Positions 8,301 to 18,375 of a DNA stretch of 48,133 nucleotides are shown here, one piece after another. The stretch lies in assembly GCA_019449455.1 (NCBI GenBank), contig JAGRPO010000300.1:1-48133 (forward strand), given 5' to 3'. The stretch's first letter is position 1, and each line of letters begins with the position of its first letter. The position numbers and the translations under genes were made by a program. This DNA is from Betaproteobacteria bacterium. Its GTDB lineage: Bacteria > Pseudomonadota > Gammaproteobacteria > Burkholderiales > Usitatibacteraceae. The notes under the pieces are model-generated. The model ran no database searches, was not told where the DNA came from, and was given only the letters and a program-made list of their open reading frames with translations.

Positions 8301-8888
8301 CGGGAGGCGGAGGCGGGGAAGGTGCCCGGGTCCACCGCGCTCGCCGAGGCGGTCGCGCGCTACCTGTTCAAGCTGATGGCCTACAAGGACGAGTACGAGG
8401 TGGCCCGGCTCTACGCTGACGGCGATTTCGTCGCGCGAGTGGAAGGCTTGTTCGAGGGCGACTATCGCCTGGTGCTCCACCTCGCGCCTCCCCTGTGGTC
8501 CGGGAAGGACCCGGCGACCGGGGAACCGCGCAAGCGCGCCTACGGGCCGTGGATGCTCAAGGCCATGGCGGTGCTCTCGAAATTCAAGTGGCTGCGGGGC
8601 ACCGCGCTCGACCCGTTCGGATACTCCGGCGAGCGCCGCGAGGAGCGCCAGCTCATCGCGGAATACGAGGCGACGCTGGACGAGATCGTCGACCGCCTTT
8701 CGGCGCAGACGCTTGCGATCGCGGTGGACCTTGCCTCGCTGCCGGAGCACATCCGCGGCTTCGGCCCGGTGAAGGCGCGCCACCTCGCGGAAGTCGCGGA
8801 GCGCCGCACGGCGCTCCTGTCGCGCCTGCGCGACAGCTCCTCCGCAGCGCAATCCAGGGCCGCGATCCCGATCCGCGTGGCGGCCTGA
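5370..8888 (+). CDS. Indolepyruvate ferredoxin oxidoreductase, fused alpha-beta subunits
   Basis: Single-chain 2-oxoacid oxidoreductase of 1,172 residues that decarboxylates arylpyruvates (from aromatic amino acid transamination) to acyl-CoA, passing electrons to ferredoxin. The N-terminal pyrimidine-binding part has SGYRGSPLGGFD and FTPGVNEELAATA. The thiamine diphosphate region has GDGTYFHSG followed by NDAVAMTGGQP at about 505-540. An iron-sulfur segment with many cysteines (CEGCGDCGEKSNC and CVKGFCPSF) lies at about 640-690. The gamma-type domain (GVGGTGVVTIGALLG, DMTGLAQKGGSVYSHIR) and a long C-terminal region complete the fused form known in Proteobacteria. GAGGAG precedes the ATG. It stands alone, converging on the LD-carboxypeptidase gene with a 6-bp gap and no terminator. 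Confidence 0.95.
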   Translation: MSAVPLSLDDKYTRASGRVFLNGTQALVRLAMIQRSRDLAAGLNTAGFISGYRGSPLGGFDQALWKAKKHLEANHIVFTPGVNEELAATAVWGTQQAGLFPGAKYDGVFAMWYGKGPGVDRSGDVFKHANAAGTAKHGGVLLIAGDDHACKSSTLPHQSEHAFDAAMIPVLYPTGVQEIIELGLHGFAMSRFSGCYVAFKTISETVDSSASIVVDPALPEIVLPDNIAAPAAGMNIRWPDAPLEQELRLQRDKIYAALAYCRANGLNRITIDAPAPRLGIIASGKSYLDVLQALDDLGIDERHAAQIGIRLFKVGMPWPLEPNGVREFAQGLDEILVVEEKRQLIEYQMKEQLYNWRDDVRPRVIGKYDEHGEWEVHRSEWLLPAAGELTPAMIARVIAARIGKFYTSRIVEARLKFLEAKEAALARPRAKAERIPYFCSGCPHNTSTRVPEGSKALAGIGCHYMATWIRPEQTMTFTQMGGEGVPWVGIQPFTETKHVFANLGDGTYFHSGLLAIRAAVSANANMTYKILFNDAVAMTGGQPVDGSLTVPMVTRQVAAEGVERIVIVTDDPDKYRGAADLAAGTTIHHRDELDQVQRMLREVPGVTALVYDQTCAAEKRRRRKRGTYPDPARRVVINERVCEGCGDCGEKSNCLSIIPVDTEFGRKRAIDQSTCNKDYSCVKGFCPSFVTVEGGRLRKRSPVAREAQAPLPEPVLPALERPWGILVTGVGGTGVVTIGALLGVAAHIEGKGVTVLDMTGLAQKGGSVYSHIRIAASPEDIHAVRIAAGDANAVIGCDMIVAASDEAIAKMQAGHTRAVINVDVAPTGAFTRDPDLEVPVEGMAESIREACGPGAADFVEAGVLATSLLGDSIATNLFMVGFAWQRGLVPVGREAIVRAIELNGAAVESNKAAFDWGRRAALDPAAVRKAAAPEGELSASRRLSASLDETIARRREELAGYQDEAYAARYERQVARVREAEAGKVPGSTALAEAVARYLFKLMAYKDEYEVARLYADGDFVARVEGLFEGDYRLVLHLAPPLWSGKDPATGEPRKRAYGPWMLKAMAVLSKFKWLRGTALDPFGYSGERREERQLIAEYEATLDEIVDRLSAQTLAIAVDLASLPEHIRGFGPVKARHLAEVAERRTALLSRLRDSSSAAQSRAAIPIRVAA

Positions 8889-8894
8889 GGTTCG

Positions 8895-9836
8895 TCAGGG
8901 CCGGGCGATGCCCGGCCACTCGAGGGTGTACTGGCCGGGGCCCAGCGTCAGCGTCGCGTCCACCCCGAACGGCAGGGTGAGCTTCCTCGCGACGTGCCCG
9001 AAGGGCAGGCCCGCGAGCACCGGACAGGGCGCGATGGCGCGCAGGGTTTCCGCCACTTCCGCCATTGCGTACGGGTAACGCTCTGCGTTGCGCGGCACGC
9101 AGTCGTCGAAGTCGCCGAGCAGGATGGCCTTCTGCCTCGCCAGGATCCCCGCGTGGTGGAGCTGCAGGAACAGGCGCTCGATGGCGTACGGCTCCTCGGC
9201 GATCTCCTCCACGTAGAGCAGGCCTGCGTCGACCTCGGGCAGGTAAGGGGTTCCCACGAGGTGGGCGAGCATCGAGAGGTTTCCACCCCAGAGCCGGCCG
9301 CGTATCGTCCCCGGCGGCCTGCCGTGGTCGAACGCGACGGTCTGCGCATCCTGCGAACCCCACAACGTCGCCTCGAAATGGCGGCGCATGAACTCGTCGG
9401 GCTCGCCGTCGCCGAAGTCGACCGCGAGCATGGGGCCGTGAAGCGTGGCGAGCCCGCCGCGAGCGAGCGCGGCGCAGTTGAAGGCGGTGAAATCGCTGAA
9501 CCCCGCGAACACCTTGCCGCTCGCGCCGACGCGGGCCCAGTCGATCGCGGGCAGCAGGCGCGTGATCCCGTAGCCCCCGCGGGCGGCCAGCATCACGTCG
9601 ACGGACGGATCGTCCAGCAGGCGATGGAATCCCTCGAGGCGTTCCTCGTCGGTGCCCGCGAAATAGCGCCATTGGCGCCGCACCTGGTCCGCGATGACCG
9701 CCCGGTGGCCCGCCGCCTGCATCCGGGCCACGCCCCTGTCGAGGCGAGCCGGATCGACGCTGCCCGACAGCGCGAAGACCCCGATGGTGGCGCGGGCCGC
9801 CGGAGGCCGCGGCCGCCGCGGCTCGGATTCAGTCAC
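8895..9836 (-). CDS. LD-carboxypeptidase (peptidase family S66)
   Basis: Cytoplasmic murein-recycling peptidase of 313 residues, expected to remove the terminal D-Ala from muropeptide tetrapeptides. The S66 triad is visible: nucleophile Ser114 in GFSDFTA, a Glu at 210/211 in YVEEIAEEPYAIER, and His281 in LPFGHVARKLTLPFG. Length and the LAARGGYGITRLLP block fit LdcA. No signal peptide is seen. The start overlaps the end of the VOC gene by 8 bp, so translation is probably coupled. It is the last gene of a maeB-VOC-ldcA transcript. Confidence 0.93.
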   Translation of the reverse strand: MTESEPRRPRPPAARATIGVFALSGSVDPARLDRGVARMQAAGHRAVIADQVRRQWRYFAGTDEERLEGFHRLLDDPSVDVMLAARGGYGITRLLPAIDWARVGASGKVFAGFSDFTAFNCAALARGGLATLHGPMLAVDFGDGEPDEFMRRHFEATLWGSQDAQTVAFDHGRPPGTIRGRLWGGNLSMLAHLVGTPYLPEVDAGLLYVEEIAEEPYAIERLFLQLHHAGILARQKAILLGDFDDCVPRNAERYPYAMAEVAETLRAIAPCPVLAGLPFGHVARKLTLPFGVDATLTLGPGQYTLEWPGIARP

Positions 9837-10206
9837 GGCGCCGATTCACCTCTTCGAAGGCGAACTGGTTGCCGTCGGGATCGCGGACCACGAAGCAGCG
9901 CGTGCCGCGGTCGCTCACGCCCGGCGGCACCACGACGTGATCCCCCGCGGGCATCGTCTCGAACCGCCTGTCGATGTCGTGGATGTCGAGGTGGACCGTC
10001 GGCCGCGGCAGGGCGGCCGCGGCAGGGTCCCTGGATCGTTCGGTGAGTACCAGCTTGATCGCGCCTCCGGAGAGGACCGCGCCGCGACCCGTGGCGGGAT
10101 CGCCCCAGGCGGAAATCACGGACCAGCCGAGCGTGTCGCGATAGAAGGCGAGCGACCGGTCGAAGTCGGCGGGCTGGAGATGGAGATGGTCGAATCGGTC
10201 GATCAT
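9829..10206 (-). CDS. VOC (glyoxalase/bleomycin-resistance fold) protein
   Basis: Small metalloenzyme-fold protein of 125 residues. It contains the two beta-alpha-beta-beta-beta units of the vicinal oxygen chelate fold: FDHLHLQPADFDRSLAFYRDTLGW at the start, and GTRCFVVRDPDGNQFAFEEVN at the end. Likely metal ligands are His7, a His in VHLDIHD and the Glu in FAFEE. The reaction cannot be told from sequence: glyoxalase, dioxygenase and resistance proteins all share the fold. It lies 13 bp after the malic enzyme gene and overlaps the LD-carboxypeptidase start. Confidence 0.88.
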   Translation of the reverse strand: MIDRFDHLHLQPADFDRSLAFYRDTLGWSVISAWGDPATGRGAVLSGGAIKLVLTERSRDPAAAALPRPTVHLDIHDIDRRFETMPAGDHVVVPPGVSDRGTRCFVVRDPDGNQFAFEEVNRRRD

Positions 10207-10219
10207 GGAAGCGAGGACG

Positions 10220-12496
<2,277 letters not shown>

Positions 12497-12533
12497 GGCG
12501 CTAAGCCCTTGAGCAGCTTGAGGTTTGTGCTGA

Positions 12534-12542
12534 AGTCTAGCA
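12534..12542 (-). promoter_or_regulatory. Candidate extended -10 promoter of maeB
   Basis: On the minus strand TGCTAGACT reads as an extended -10 (TG, one base, TAGACT), about 38 bp before the maeB start. The motif GCGTGCTARACT recurs upstream of aroC, which supports it as a real promoter form here. No good -35 is seen, as is usual with extended -10 sites. Confidence 0.4.
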
Positions 12543-12570
12543 CGCGGGGCGCGGCCGGCCGCGGCGGGAG

Positions 12571-12608
12571 TTGACGAATCATGTCGATATGACTAAACAT
12601 ATCGACAT
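12571..12608 (+). promoter_or_regulatory. arsR promoter with a perfect palindromic operator
   Basis: ATGTCGATATG at 12581-12591 and CATATCGACAT at 12598-12608 are exact inverted repeats around a 6-bp spacer. A -35-like TTGACG lies at 12571-12576, and 17 bp on there is a weak -10 (TAAACA) inside the palindrome. The operator therefore covers the promoter, 15 bp before the arsR start, which is the standard autorepression layout for ArsR proteins. The AT-rich arms stand out in this GC-rich context. Confidence 0.75.
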
Positions 12609-12622
12609 ATTGGAGACCTTCG

Positions 12623-12934
12623 ATGAATCGCAACTACCTGCGCGCCATCCCGCGCGAGTGGCGCAATCTCTCGCAGGTGTTCGCCGCCCTGGGCGACGAG
12701 CACCGCCAGCGCATCCTCCTCACCTTCGAGGCCGGCGAGCGCTTGCACGTCGGCCAGATCGTCGAGGTCTCGACGCTGTCGCGGACGACGGTCTCGCACC
12801 ACCTGAGGGTGCTGCGCGAGGCGGGGGTGCTGCGCTCGGAGAAGATCGGCAAGGAAGTGTGGTACTGGCTCGACAAGGAATTCCTGGTCCGCGCGCTGGG
12901 GGCAGTGTGCGATTACCTGAGGGTCAAGGCGTGA
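12623..12934 (+). CDS. ArsR family winged-helix repressor
   Basis: DNA-binding protein of 103 residues. FAALGDEHRQRILLTF, HVGQIVEVSTLSRTTVSHHLRVLREAGVLRSEKIGKEVWYWL give a standard ArsR winged helix with its beta wing. Only one cysteine, near the C-terminus, and no metal-site pair, so a metal-sensing role is not supported; ligand unknown. The start ATG has TGGAG seven bases upstream. A perfect palindrome overlies its promoter, implying autorepression. The next gene, 43 bp downstream, is the MFS/acyltransferase fusion, its probable regulated partner. Confidence 0.9.
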   Translation: MNRNYLRAIPREWRNLSQVFAALGDEHRQRILLTFEAGERLHVGQIVEVSTLSRTTVSHHLRVLREAGVLRSEKIGKEVWYWLDKEFLVRALGAVCDYLRVKA

Positions 12935-12977
12935 GCCGCAGGCGGTTCGCCGGCGCCGGCCATCGGGAGGCCTGACG

Positions 12978-14864
12978 ATGTCCTCACGCAGCCAGTTCGC
13001 CCTGCTCGGCGAGCGCCGGTTCGCGCCGCTCTTCTGGACGCAGTTCCTGGGAGCCGCGAACGACAACCTGTTCAAGTTCGCGTTCACGCTGCTCGCGACG
13101 TTCCAGGCCGCGGAGTGGGGCGGCGCCGACCCCTCGACGGCCGGGTTCACGATCGGCGCGATCTTCATCGCGCCCTTCGTGCTCTTCTCGGCGACGTCCG
13201 GGCAGATCGCCGACAAGGTCGAGAAGGGCGCGCTCATCCGGTTCGTGAAGAACCTCGAGATCGCGGTCATGGCGATCGCCGCCGCCGGATTCGTCGCGCG
13301 CCAGCCCGCGCTCCTGTACGTCGCGGTCTTCCTCATGGGCGTGCACTCGACCCTCTTCGGTCCCGTGAAGTACGCCTACCTGCCGCAGCACCTCCGGGAG
13401 GAGGAGCTCACGGGCGGCAACGGCCTGGTGGAAATGGGGACATTCGTGGCGATCCTCGCGGGAACGATCGCCGCCGGACTTCTCGCGAGGGGCGGTCCCG
13501 GCGGCGTGACGGGCGTGGCGATCGCGTGCCTCGCGGTGGCGGTCCTCGGCCGGTTCGCGGCGGGCTGGATTCCCCGGTCGCCCGCGCCGGATCCCGGGCT
13601 TTCGATCAACTGGAACCCGTTCACGGAGACCTGGGCGAACCTCGCGATCGCGGCCCGCGACGCGACCGTGTTCCATTCGCTCCTCGGCATCTCCTGGCTG
13701 TGGTTCTTCGGCTCGATCTTCCTCACCTCGTTCACGCCGTTCACGAAGGACGTGCTCGGCGGCGACGAGAACGTGGTCACCATCCTGCTGGCCGTCTTCT
13801 CGATCGGCATCGGGCTCGGCGCACTGGCCTGCGAGCGGCTCTCGGGGCGCAAGGTCGAGATCGGGCTCGTCCCCTTCGGCTCGATCGGCATGACCGTCTT
13901 CGCCGTCGACCTCTGGCTCGCCAGCCGCGGCCTCGCGCCAGCGGCAGTGTTGGGCGCCGCGGAATTCCTGGGCGAGAGCTCGTCGATCCGGGTGATGGCG
14001 GACCTCTTCCTGCTGGCGCTCTTCGCCGGGTTCTATTCCGTTCCCCTGTACGCGCTCATCCAGAGCCGGGCCGAGCCGAAGCACCGCGCCCGGATCATCG
14101 CCGCAAACAACATCCTCAACGCCCTGTTCATGATCGTCGCGGCGCTCGCGGCGGCGGCTCTGCTGCGCGCGGGCCTCACGCTGCCGCAGTTCTTCCTCGT
14201 GCTGGGACTCATGAACGCGGCGGTGGCGGCCTACGTGTACCGGCTCGTGCCCGAGTTCCTGATGCGGTTCCTCTGCTGGCTGCTCGTCCACTCGGCCTAC
14301 CGGCTGCGCAAGGCGGGCATCGAGAACATTCCGGAGGAGGGCGCGGCCGTGGTCGTCTGCAACCACGTGAGCTTCGTCGACGCGCTCGTGATCCTCGCGG
14401 CGAGCCCGCGCCCCATCCGCTTCGTGATGGACCACCGCATCTTCCGGTTCCCGGTGCTGTCCTTCGTCTTCCGCACGGCGCGGGCGATTCCGATCGCGCC
14501 GGCCCGGGAGGACGAGGCGCTGCTCGAGCGGGCCTACGAGGAGGTGGCGGCGGCGCTCTCGCAGGGCGACCTCGTCGGCATCTTCCCGGAGGGAAGGATC
14601 ACGGAGGACGGCGAGATCGGCGTTTTCCGGGGCGGGATCCGGCGGATCGTCGAGCGCACGCCGGTGCCCGTGGTGCCGATGGCGCTGAAGGGACTCTACG
14701 GCAGCTTCTTCAGCCGCCGGGGCGGCGCGGCGATGACGAAGCCGTTCCGGCGCGGCGTGTTCTCGCGCATCGCCCTGGAGGTTGCCCCGGCGGTGGCGCC
14801 GTCCGAGGCCACGCCCGAGTCGCTGCAATCGCGCGTGCAGGCGATGCGAGGCGACTGGCGCTAG
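12978..14864 (+). CDS. Fused MFS lysophospholipid transporter and PlsC acyltransferase
   Basis: Inner-membrane protein of 628 residues. Residues 1 to about 420 are a 12-helix MFS transporter starting [20 protein letters not shown], a signature shared with LplT lysophospholipid flippases. Residues from about 430 are a glycerolipid acyltransferase with NHVSFVD (HX4D at about 462) and [12 protein letters not shown] (about 536). LplT and the Aas acyltransferase work together in E. coli to flip and re-acylate lysophospholipids; here both are one chain, but the acyl-ACP synthetase domain of Aas is absent, so acyl donors must come from elsewhere. GGGAGG precedes the ATG. Likely cotranscribed with and regulated by the upstream ArsR protein. 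Confidence 0.9.
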   Translation: MSSRSQFALLGERRFAPLFWTQFLGAANDNLFKFAFTLLATFQAAEWGGADPSTAGFTIGAIFIAPFVLFSATSGQIADKVEKGALIRFVKNLEIAVMAIAAAGFVARQPALLYVAVFLMGVHSTLFGPVKYAYLPQHLREEELTGGNGLVEMGTFVAILAGTIAAGLLARGGPGGVTGVAIACLAVAVLGRFAAGWIPRSPAPDPGLSINWNPFTETWANLAIAARDATVFHSLLGISWLWFFGSIFLTSFTPFTKDVLGGDENVVTILLAVFSIGIGLGALACERLSGRKVEIGLVPFGSIGMTVFAVDLWLASRGLAPAAVLGAAEFLGESSSIRVMADLFLLALFAGFYSVPLYALIQSRAEPKHRARIIAANNILNALFMIVAALAAAALLRAGLTLPQFFLVLGLMNAAVAAYVYRLVPEFLMRFLCWLLVHSAYRLRKAGIENIPEEGAAVVVCNHVSFVDALVILAASPRPIRFVMDHRIFRFPVLSFVFRTARAIPIAPAREDEALLERAYEEVAAALSQGDLVGIFPEGRITEDGEIGVFRGGIRRIVERTPVPVVPMALKGLYGSFFSRRGGAAMTKPFRRGVFSRIALEVAPAVAPSEATPESLQSRVQAMRGDWR

Positions 14865-14885
14865 CCGGGGCCGCCAGGGCTCGCG

Positions 14886-14894
14886 TGCTAAACT
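14886..14894 (+). promoter_or_regulatory. Candidate extended -10 promoter of aroC
   Basis: TGCTAAACT is an extended -10 about 28 bp before the aroC ATG, within GCGTGCTAAACT, nearly identical to the maeB site at 12534-12542. Supported by position and by the repeated form only. Confidence 0.4.
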
Positions 14895-14922
14895 CGGCCG
14901 AGCGCATTTTCCCTCCCGCGTC

Positions 14923-16080
14923 ATGTCCGGAAACACCCTCGGCACGCTCTTCACGGTCACCACGTTCGGCGAGTCCCACGGCCCGGCGATCGGCTGCGTG
15001 GTGGACGGCTGCCCGCCGGGAATGGCGCTGTCCGAGGCGGACATCCAGCCCGACCTGGACCGCCGCAAGCCGGGAACCTCGCGGCACGTCACGCAGCGGC
15101 GCGAGGAGGATCGCGTCGAGATCCTGAGCGGAGTCTATGAAGGACGCACGACCGGGACGCCGATCGCGCTCCTCATCGCGAACGAGGACCAGCGCAGCAA
15201 GGACTACGCGAAGATCGCCTCGAGCTTCCGCCCGGGCCACGCCGACTACGCCTACCTGCAGAAGTACGGGATCCGCGATCCGCGCGGCGGCGGGCGCTCG
15301 TCGGCGCGGCTCACGGCGCCGGCGGTCGCGGCGGGCGCCATCGCGAGGAAATGGCTGCGGGAGCGCTACGGCGTCGTCGTCCGCGGGCACCTCACCCACC
15401 TCGGCCCCAACGCGATCGCGTTCGAGTCGTGGGATCACGTCGAAGCCAATCCCTTCTTCGCGGCCAATGCGACGATGATCCCGGCGCTGGAGGCGTTCAT
15501 GGACAGGCTCCGCAAGTCCGGCGATTCCTGCGGCGCGCGGCTCGAGGTCGTGGCGGCCGGCGCGCCGCCGGGCTGGGGCGAGCCGCTCTACGGGCGGCTG
15601 GACGCCGACATCGCCCAGGCGATGATGGGCATCAACGCGGTCAAGGGCGTCGAGATCGGCGCCGGCTTCGCCGCCGCGGCCCAGCTGGGCACGGAGCATT
15701 CCGACGAGATGACGCCGGAGGGATTCCTGTCGAACCACTCGGGCGGGATCCTCGGGGGCATCTCCACGGGGCAGGACATCGTGGTGTCCATCGCGATCAA
15801 GCCCACCTCGAGCATTCGCCTGGCGCGTCGAACGGTGGACGTGGAGGGCAACCCCGCGGCCATCGAGACGCACGGCCGCCACGACCCGTGCGTCGGGATT
15901 CGGGCCACGCCGATTGCCGAGGCCTTCCTCGCGCTCGTCCTCGCGGACCACGCGCTTCGCCATCGGGCCCAGAACGGGGACGTGGCCTGCGCCACGCCCC
16001 GGATCCCGGCGGCGGCGGCCTCGGTCGCCGGCGGCCGCGCGGACTCGCCCCTCGAGGATCCGGATCCCGAGGAGGCCTGA
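14923..16080 (+). CDS. aroC: Chorismate synthase
   Basis: Last step of the shikimate pathway: 5-enolpyruvylshikimate-3-phosphate to chorismate, using reduced FMN. Product of 385 residues. Landmarks are TTFGESHG near the start, [33 protein letters not shown] and the [14 protein letters not shown] flavin/phosphate region. The ATG chosen gives [20 protein letters not shown], the usual N-terminus; the open frame runs 47 codons further upstream inside the previous gene and is not used. The C-terminus is a little longer than usual, with an acidic tail (LEDPDPEEA). It provides chorismate for the Trp genes downstream. Confidence 0.98.
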   Translation: MSGNTLGTLFTVTTFGESHGPAIGCVVDGCPPGMALSEADIQPDLDRRKPGTSRHVTQRREEDRVEILSGVYEGRTTGTPIALLIANEDQRSKDYAKIASSFRPGHADYAYLQKYGIRDPRGGGRSSARLTAPAVAAGAIARKWLRERYGVVVRGHLTHLGPNAIAFESWDHVEANPFFAANATMIPALEAFMDRLRKSGDSCGARLEVVAAGAPPGWGEPLYGRLDADIAQAMMGINAVKGVEIGAGFAAAAQLGTEHSDEMTPEGFLSNHSGGILGGISTGQDIVVSIAIKPTSSIRLARRTVDVEGNPAAIETHGRHDPCVGIRATPIAEAFLALVLADHALRHRAQNGDVACATPRIPAAAASVAGGRADSPLEDPDPEEA

Positions 16081-16107
16081 GCCGTCGAAGGGGTGCCGGG
16101 CGCAGGG

Positions 16108-16113
16108 TATAAT
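16108..16113 (+). promoter_or_regulatory. -10 element upstream of leuC
   Basis: An exact TATAAT, 20 bp before the leuC ATG, in an otherwise GC-rich 50-bp gap. The best -35 with a 17-bp spacer is TCGAAG, which is weak. Transcription would start near 16120 with a leader of about 14 nt, too short for a leucine attenuator. Confidence 0.5.
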
Positions 16114-16133
16114 TTCCCTTCGCCCGGACGACC

Positions 16134-17543
16134 ATGAACGCGCTCACTCTCTACGAAAAGCTCTGGAATGCCCATCTCGTCCACGAGGAACCGGACGGGA
16201 CGGCGCTCATCTACATCGACCGCCACCTCGTGCACGAGGTGACGAGCCCGCAGGCCTTCGACGGCCTGGCCCTCGCCGGACGCAAGCCGTGGCGCATCGG
16301 CTCGGTGGTCGCGACCGCCGATCACAACGTGCCGACCCGGAACCGCGCGGCCGGCATCGCCGACCCGATCGCCCGCCTGCAGGTCGAGACGCTGGACCGC
16401 AACATCGTGAAGTTCGGCGTGCCGGTCTACTACGGCATGTCCGACGCCCGGCAGGGCATCGTCCACGTCATCGGGCCGGAGCAGGGCGCCACGCTCCCCG
16501 GAATGACGGTCGTCTGCGGCGATTCCCACACGAGCACGCACGGGGCGTTCGCCGCACTCGCCTTCGGCATAGGCACCAGCGAGGTCGAGCACGTGCTCGC
16601 GACGCAATGCCTTCTGGCCAAGAAGGCGAAGTCGCTGCGCATCCGCGTCGAGGGCGCGCTTCCTGCGGGCGTCTGCGCCAAGGACGCGGTGCTCGCCGTG
16701 ATCGGGCGCATCGGAACCGCCGGCGGAACCGGGCACGCCATCGAGTTCGCGGGCTCGGCCATCCGCTCGCTGTCGATGGAAGGCCGAATGACCGTCTGCA
16801 ACATGGCGATCGAGGCCGGAGCGCGCGCGGGCATGGTCGCCGTGGACGACACCACGATTTCCTACCTCAAGGGCCGTCCCTTTGCGCCCGCGGGGGAGGC
16901 GTTCGACCGCGCCGCCGCCTATTGGAGGACGCTCGTCTCCGACGAGGGGGCGAGGTTCGACCGGGAGGTGGCGATCGACGCGACCGCCCTCAGGCCCCAG
17001 GTGACCTGGGGCACGTCGCCCGAGATGGTGGTCTCCATCGAGGACCGCGTGCCGGACCCGGCGGCGGAAAGGGATCCCGTGCGGCGCGAAGCCATGGAGC
17101 GGGCGCTCGAGTACATGGGTCTCGACCCGAAGACGCCGATGACGGACATCGCCATCGACAAGGTGTTCATCGGCTCCTGCACCAATTCGCGGATCGAGGA
17201 TCTGCGCGCTGCCGCCGCCGTGGTCCGCGGCCGGCGGGTGGCCTCCAGCGTGAAGCTCGCGATGGTCGTTCCCGGTTCGGGGCTCGTGAAGCGCCAGGCG
17301 GAGCGGGAGGGGCTCGACCGGATCTTCATCGAGTCCGGGTTCGAGTGGCGCGACCCGGGTTGCTCCATGTGCCTCGGCATGAACGATGACCGGCTCTCGC
17401 CCGGCGAGCGCTGCGCGTCGACCTCGAACCGGAATTTCGAAGGCCGCCAGGGCGCGGGCGGCCGTACACACCTCGTCAGCCCCACGATGGCGGCTGCCGC
17501 CGCGGTGGCAGGGCGCTTCGTGGACGTGCGCCGACTCTCATGA
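16134..17543 (+). CDS. leuC: 3-isopropylmalate dehydratase, large subunit
   Basis: Iron-sulfur isomerase subunit of 469 residues; with LeuD it converts 2-isopropylmalate to 3-isopropylmalate in leucine synthesis. The [4Fe-4S] ligands are visible: Cys in [10 protein letters not shown] and the pair in CSMCLGMN. Other landmarks are [43 protein letters not shown], and [10 protein letters not shown] near the end. First gene of leuC-lipoprotein-leuD-leuB. Confidence 0.98.
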   Translation: MNALTLYEKLWNAHLVHEEPDGTALIYIDRHLVHEVTSPQAFDGLALAGRKPWRIGSVVATADHNVPTRNRAAGIADPIARLQVETLDRNIVKFGVPVYYGMSDARQGIVHVIGPEQGATLPGMTVVCGDSHTSTHGAFAALAFGIGTSEVEHVLATQCLLAKKAKSLRIRVEGALPAGVCAKDAVLAVIGRIGTAGGTGHAIEFAGSAIRSLSMEGRMTVCNMAIEAGARAGMVAVDDTTISYLKGRPFAPAGEAFDRAAAYWRTLVSDEGARFDREVAIDATALRPQVTWGTSPEMVVSIEDRVPDPAAERDPVRREAMERALEYMGLDPKTPMTDIAIDKVFIGSCTNSRIEDLRAAAAVVRGRRVASSVKLAMVVPGSGLVKRQAEREGLDRIFIESGFEWRDPGCSMCLGMNDDRLSPGERCASTSNRNFEGRQGAGGRTHLVSPTMAAAAAVAGRFVDVRRLS

Positions 17544-17556
17544 ACGGAGGCAACAG

Positions 17557-17685
17557 TTGAAACGAATCCTTTTCGCCATCGCCGCCGCGTTCGCGCTGGC
17601 CGGCTGCAACACCGTGGAAGGCCTCGGCAAGGACATCAAGAAGGGCGGCGAAGCCATCGAGAAGTCCGCGGAAAGACACAAGTAA
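17557..17685 (+). CDS. Entericidin A/B-like lipoprotein
   Basis: Small membrane-anchored lipoprotein of 42 residues. It starts at TTG with a strong GGAGG six bases upstream; no ATG is available. The sequence MKRILFAIAAAFALAGCN is a lipoprotein signal peptide with lipobox LAGC (Cys17), followed by TVEGLGKDIKKGGEAIEKSA, the amphipathic tail of the entericidin family. In E. coli the related EcnA/EcnB form a toxin-antidote pair; here there is one gene and its role is unknown. It sits 13 bp after leuC and 44 bp before leuD. I recall this placement from other betaproteobacteria, so it may be an old passenger of the operon. Confidence 0.88.
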   Translation: MKRILFAIAAAFALAGCNTVEGLGKDIKKGGEAIEKSAERHK

Positions 17686-17729
17686 GGCTCGCACCGGCGC
17701 CGGCAGGCAGGAATCCCACCTAGGCAACA

Positions 17730-18368
17730 ATGGACAAATTCACCATACACGCGGGCCTCGTCGCGCCGCTCGACCGCGAAAACGTCGATACGGACGCGAT
17801 CATCCCGAAGCAGTTCCTCAAGTCGATCCACCGGACGGGCTTCGGGCCGAACCTGTTCGACGCGTGGCGCTACCTGGATCCGGGCGAGCCCGGCCAGGAC
17901 CCCGCGTCGAGGAAGCCCAACCCCGACTTCGTGCTGAACCAGCCGCGCTACCGGGGCGCCACGATCCTCGTGGCGAGGAAGAACTTCGGCTGCGGCTCCT
18001 CGCGCGAGCACGCGCCGTGGGCGCTTCAGCAGTACGGCTTCAGGGCGATCATCGCGCCCTCGTACGCCGACATCTTCTTCAACAACTGCTTCAAGAATGG
18101 GCTGCTGCCCATCGCCCTGCCCGATTTCCACCTGGACCACCTCTTCCAGGAGATCGCGGCCAACATCGGCTACCGCCTCACCATCGACCTGCCGGCGCAG
18201 ACGGTTTCCACGCCCTCCGGCCAGGTCATGCGCTTCGACGTCGAGCCGTTCCGCAAGGAGTGCCTCGTGAACGGCTGGGACGACATCGGACTCACGCTTC
18301 GCCGGCAGGATGCGATCCGCGCGTACGAGGAGCGTCGCCGGCAGGCCGAGCCGTGGATCTTCTCGTGA
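17730..18368 (+). CDS. leuD: 3-isopropylmalate dehydratase, small subunit
   Basis: Swivelling-domain subunit of the isopropylmalate isomerase, 212 residues. Landmarks are [37 protein letters not shown] (substrate-binding loop) and [19 protein letters not shown]. The ribosome site is weak (AGGCAAC). It pairs with LeuC despite the intervening lipoprotein gene, and is followed 7 bp later by leuB. Confidence 0.98.
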   Translation: MDKFTIHAGLVAPLDRENVDTDAIIPKQFLKSIHRTGFGPNLFDAWRYLDPGEPGQDPASRKPNPDFVLNQPRYRGATILVARKNFGCGSSREHAPWALQQYGFRAIIAPSYADIFFNNCFKNGLLPIALPDFHLDHLFQEIAANIGYRLTIDLPAQTVSTPSGQVMRFDVEPFRKECLVNGWDDIGLTLRRQDAIRAYEERRRQAEPWIFS

Positions 18369-18375
18369 GCGCCCG

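Noticed and set aside
4142-8419. A 1,425-codon plus-strand frame overlapping DUF72 and the oxidoreductase
   Set aside because: Composition is shadow-like, and the overlapping frames carry recognisable enzyme motifs.
3300-8852. A 1,850-codon open frame on the minus strand
   Set aside because: Only its last 246 codons (3300-4040) look like a real protein. The rest is antisense to the oxidoreductase gene and DUF72 region, with Arg/Ala/Gly/His-rich sequence typical of high-GC shadow frames.
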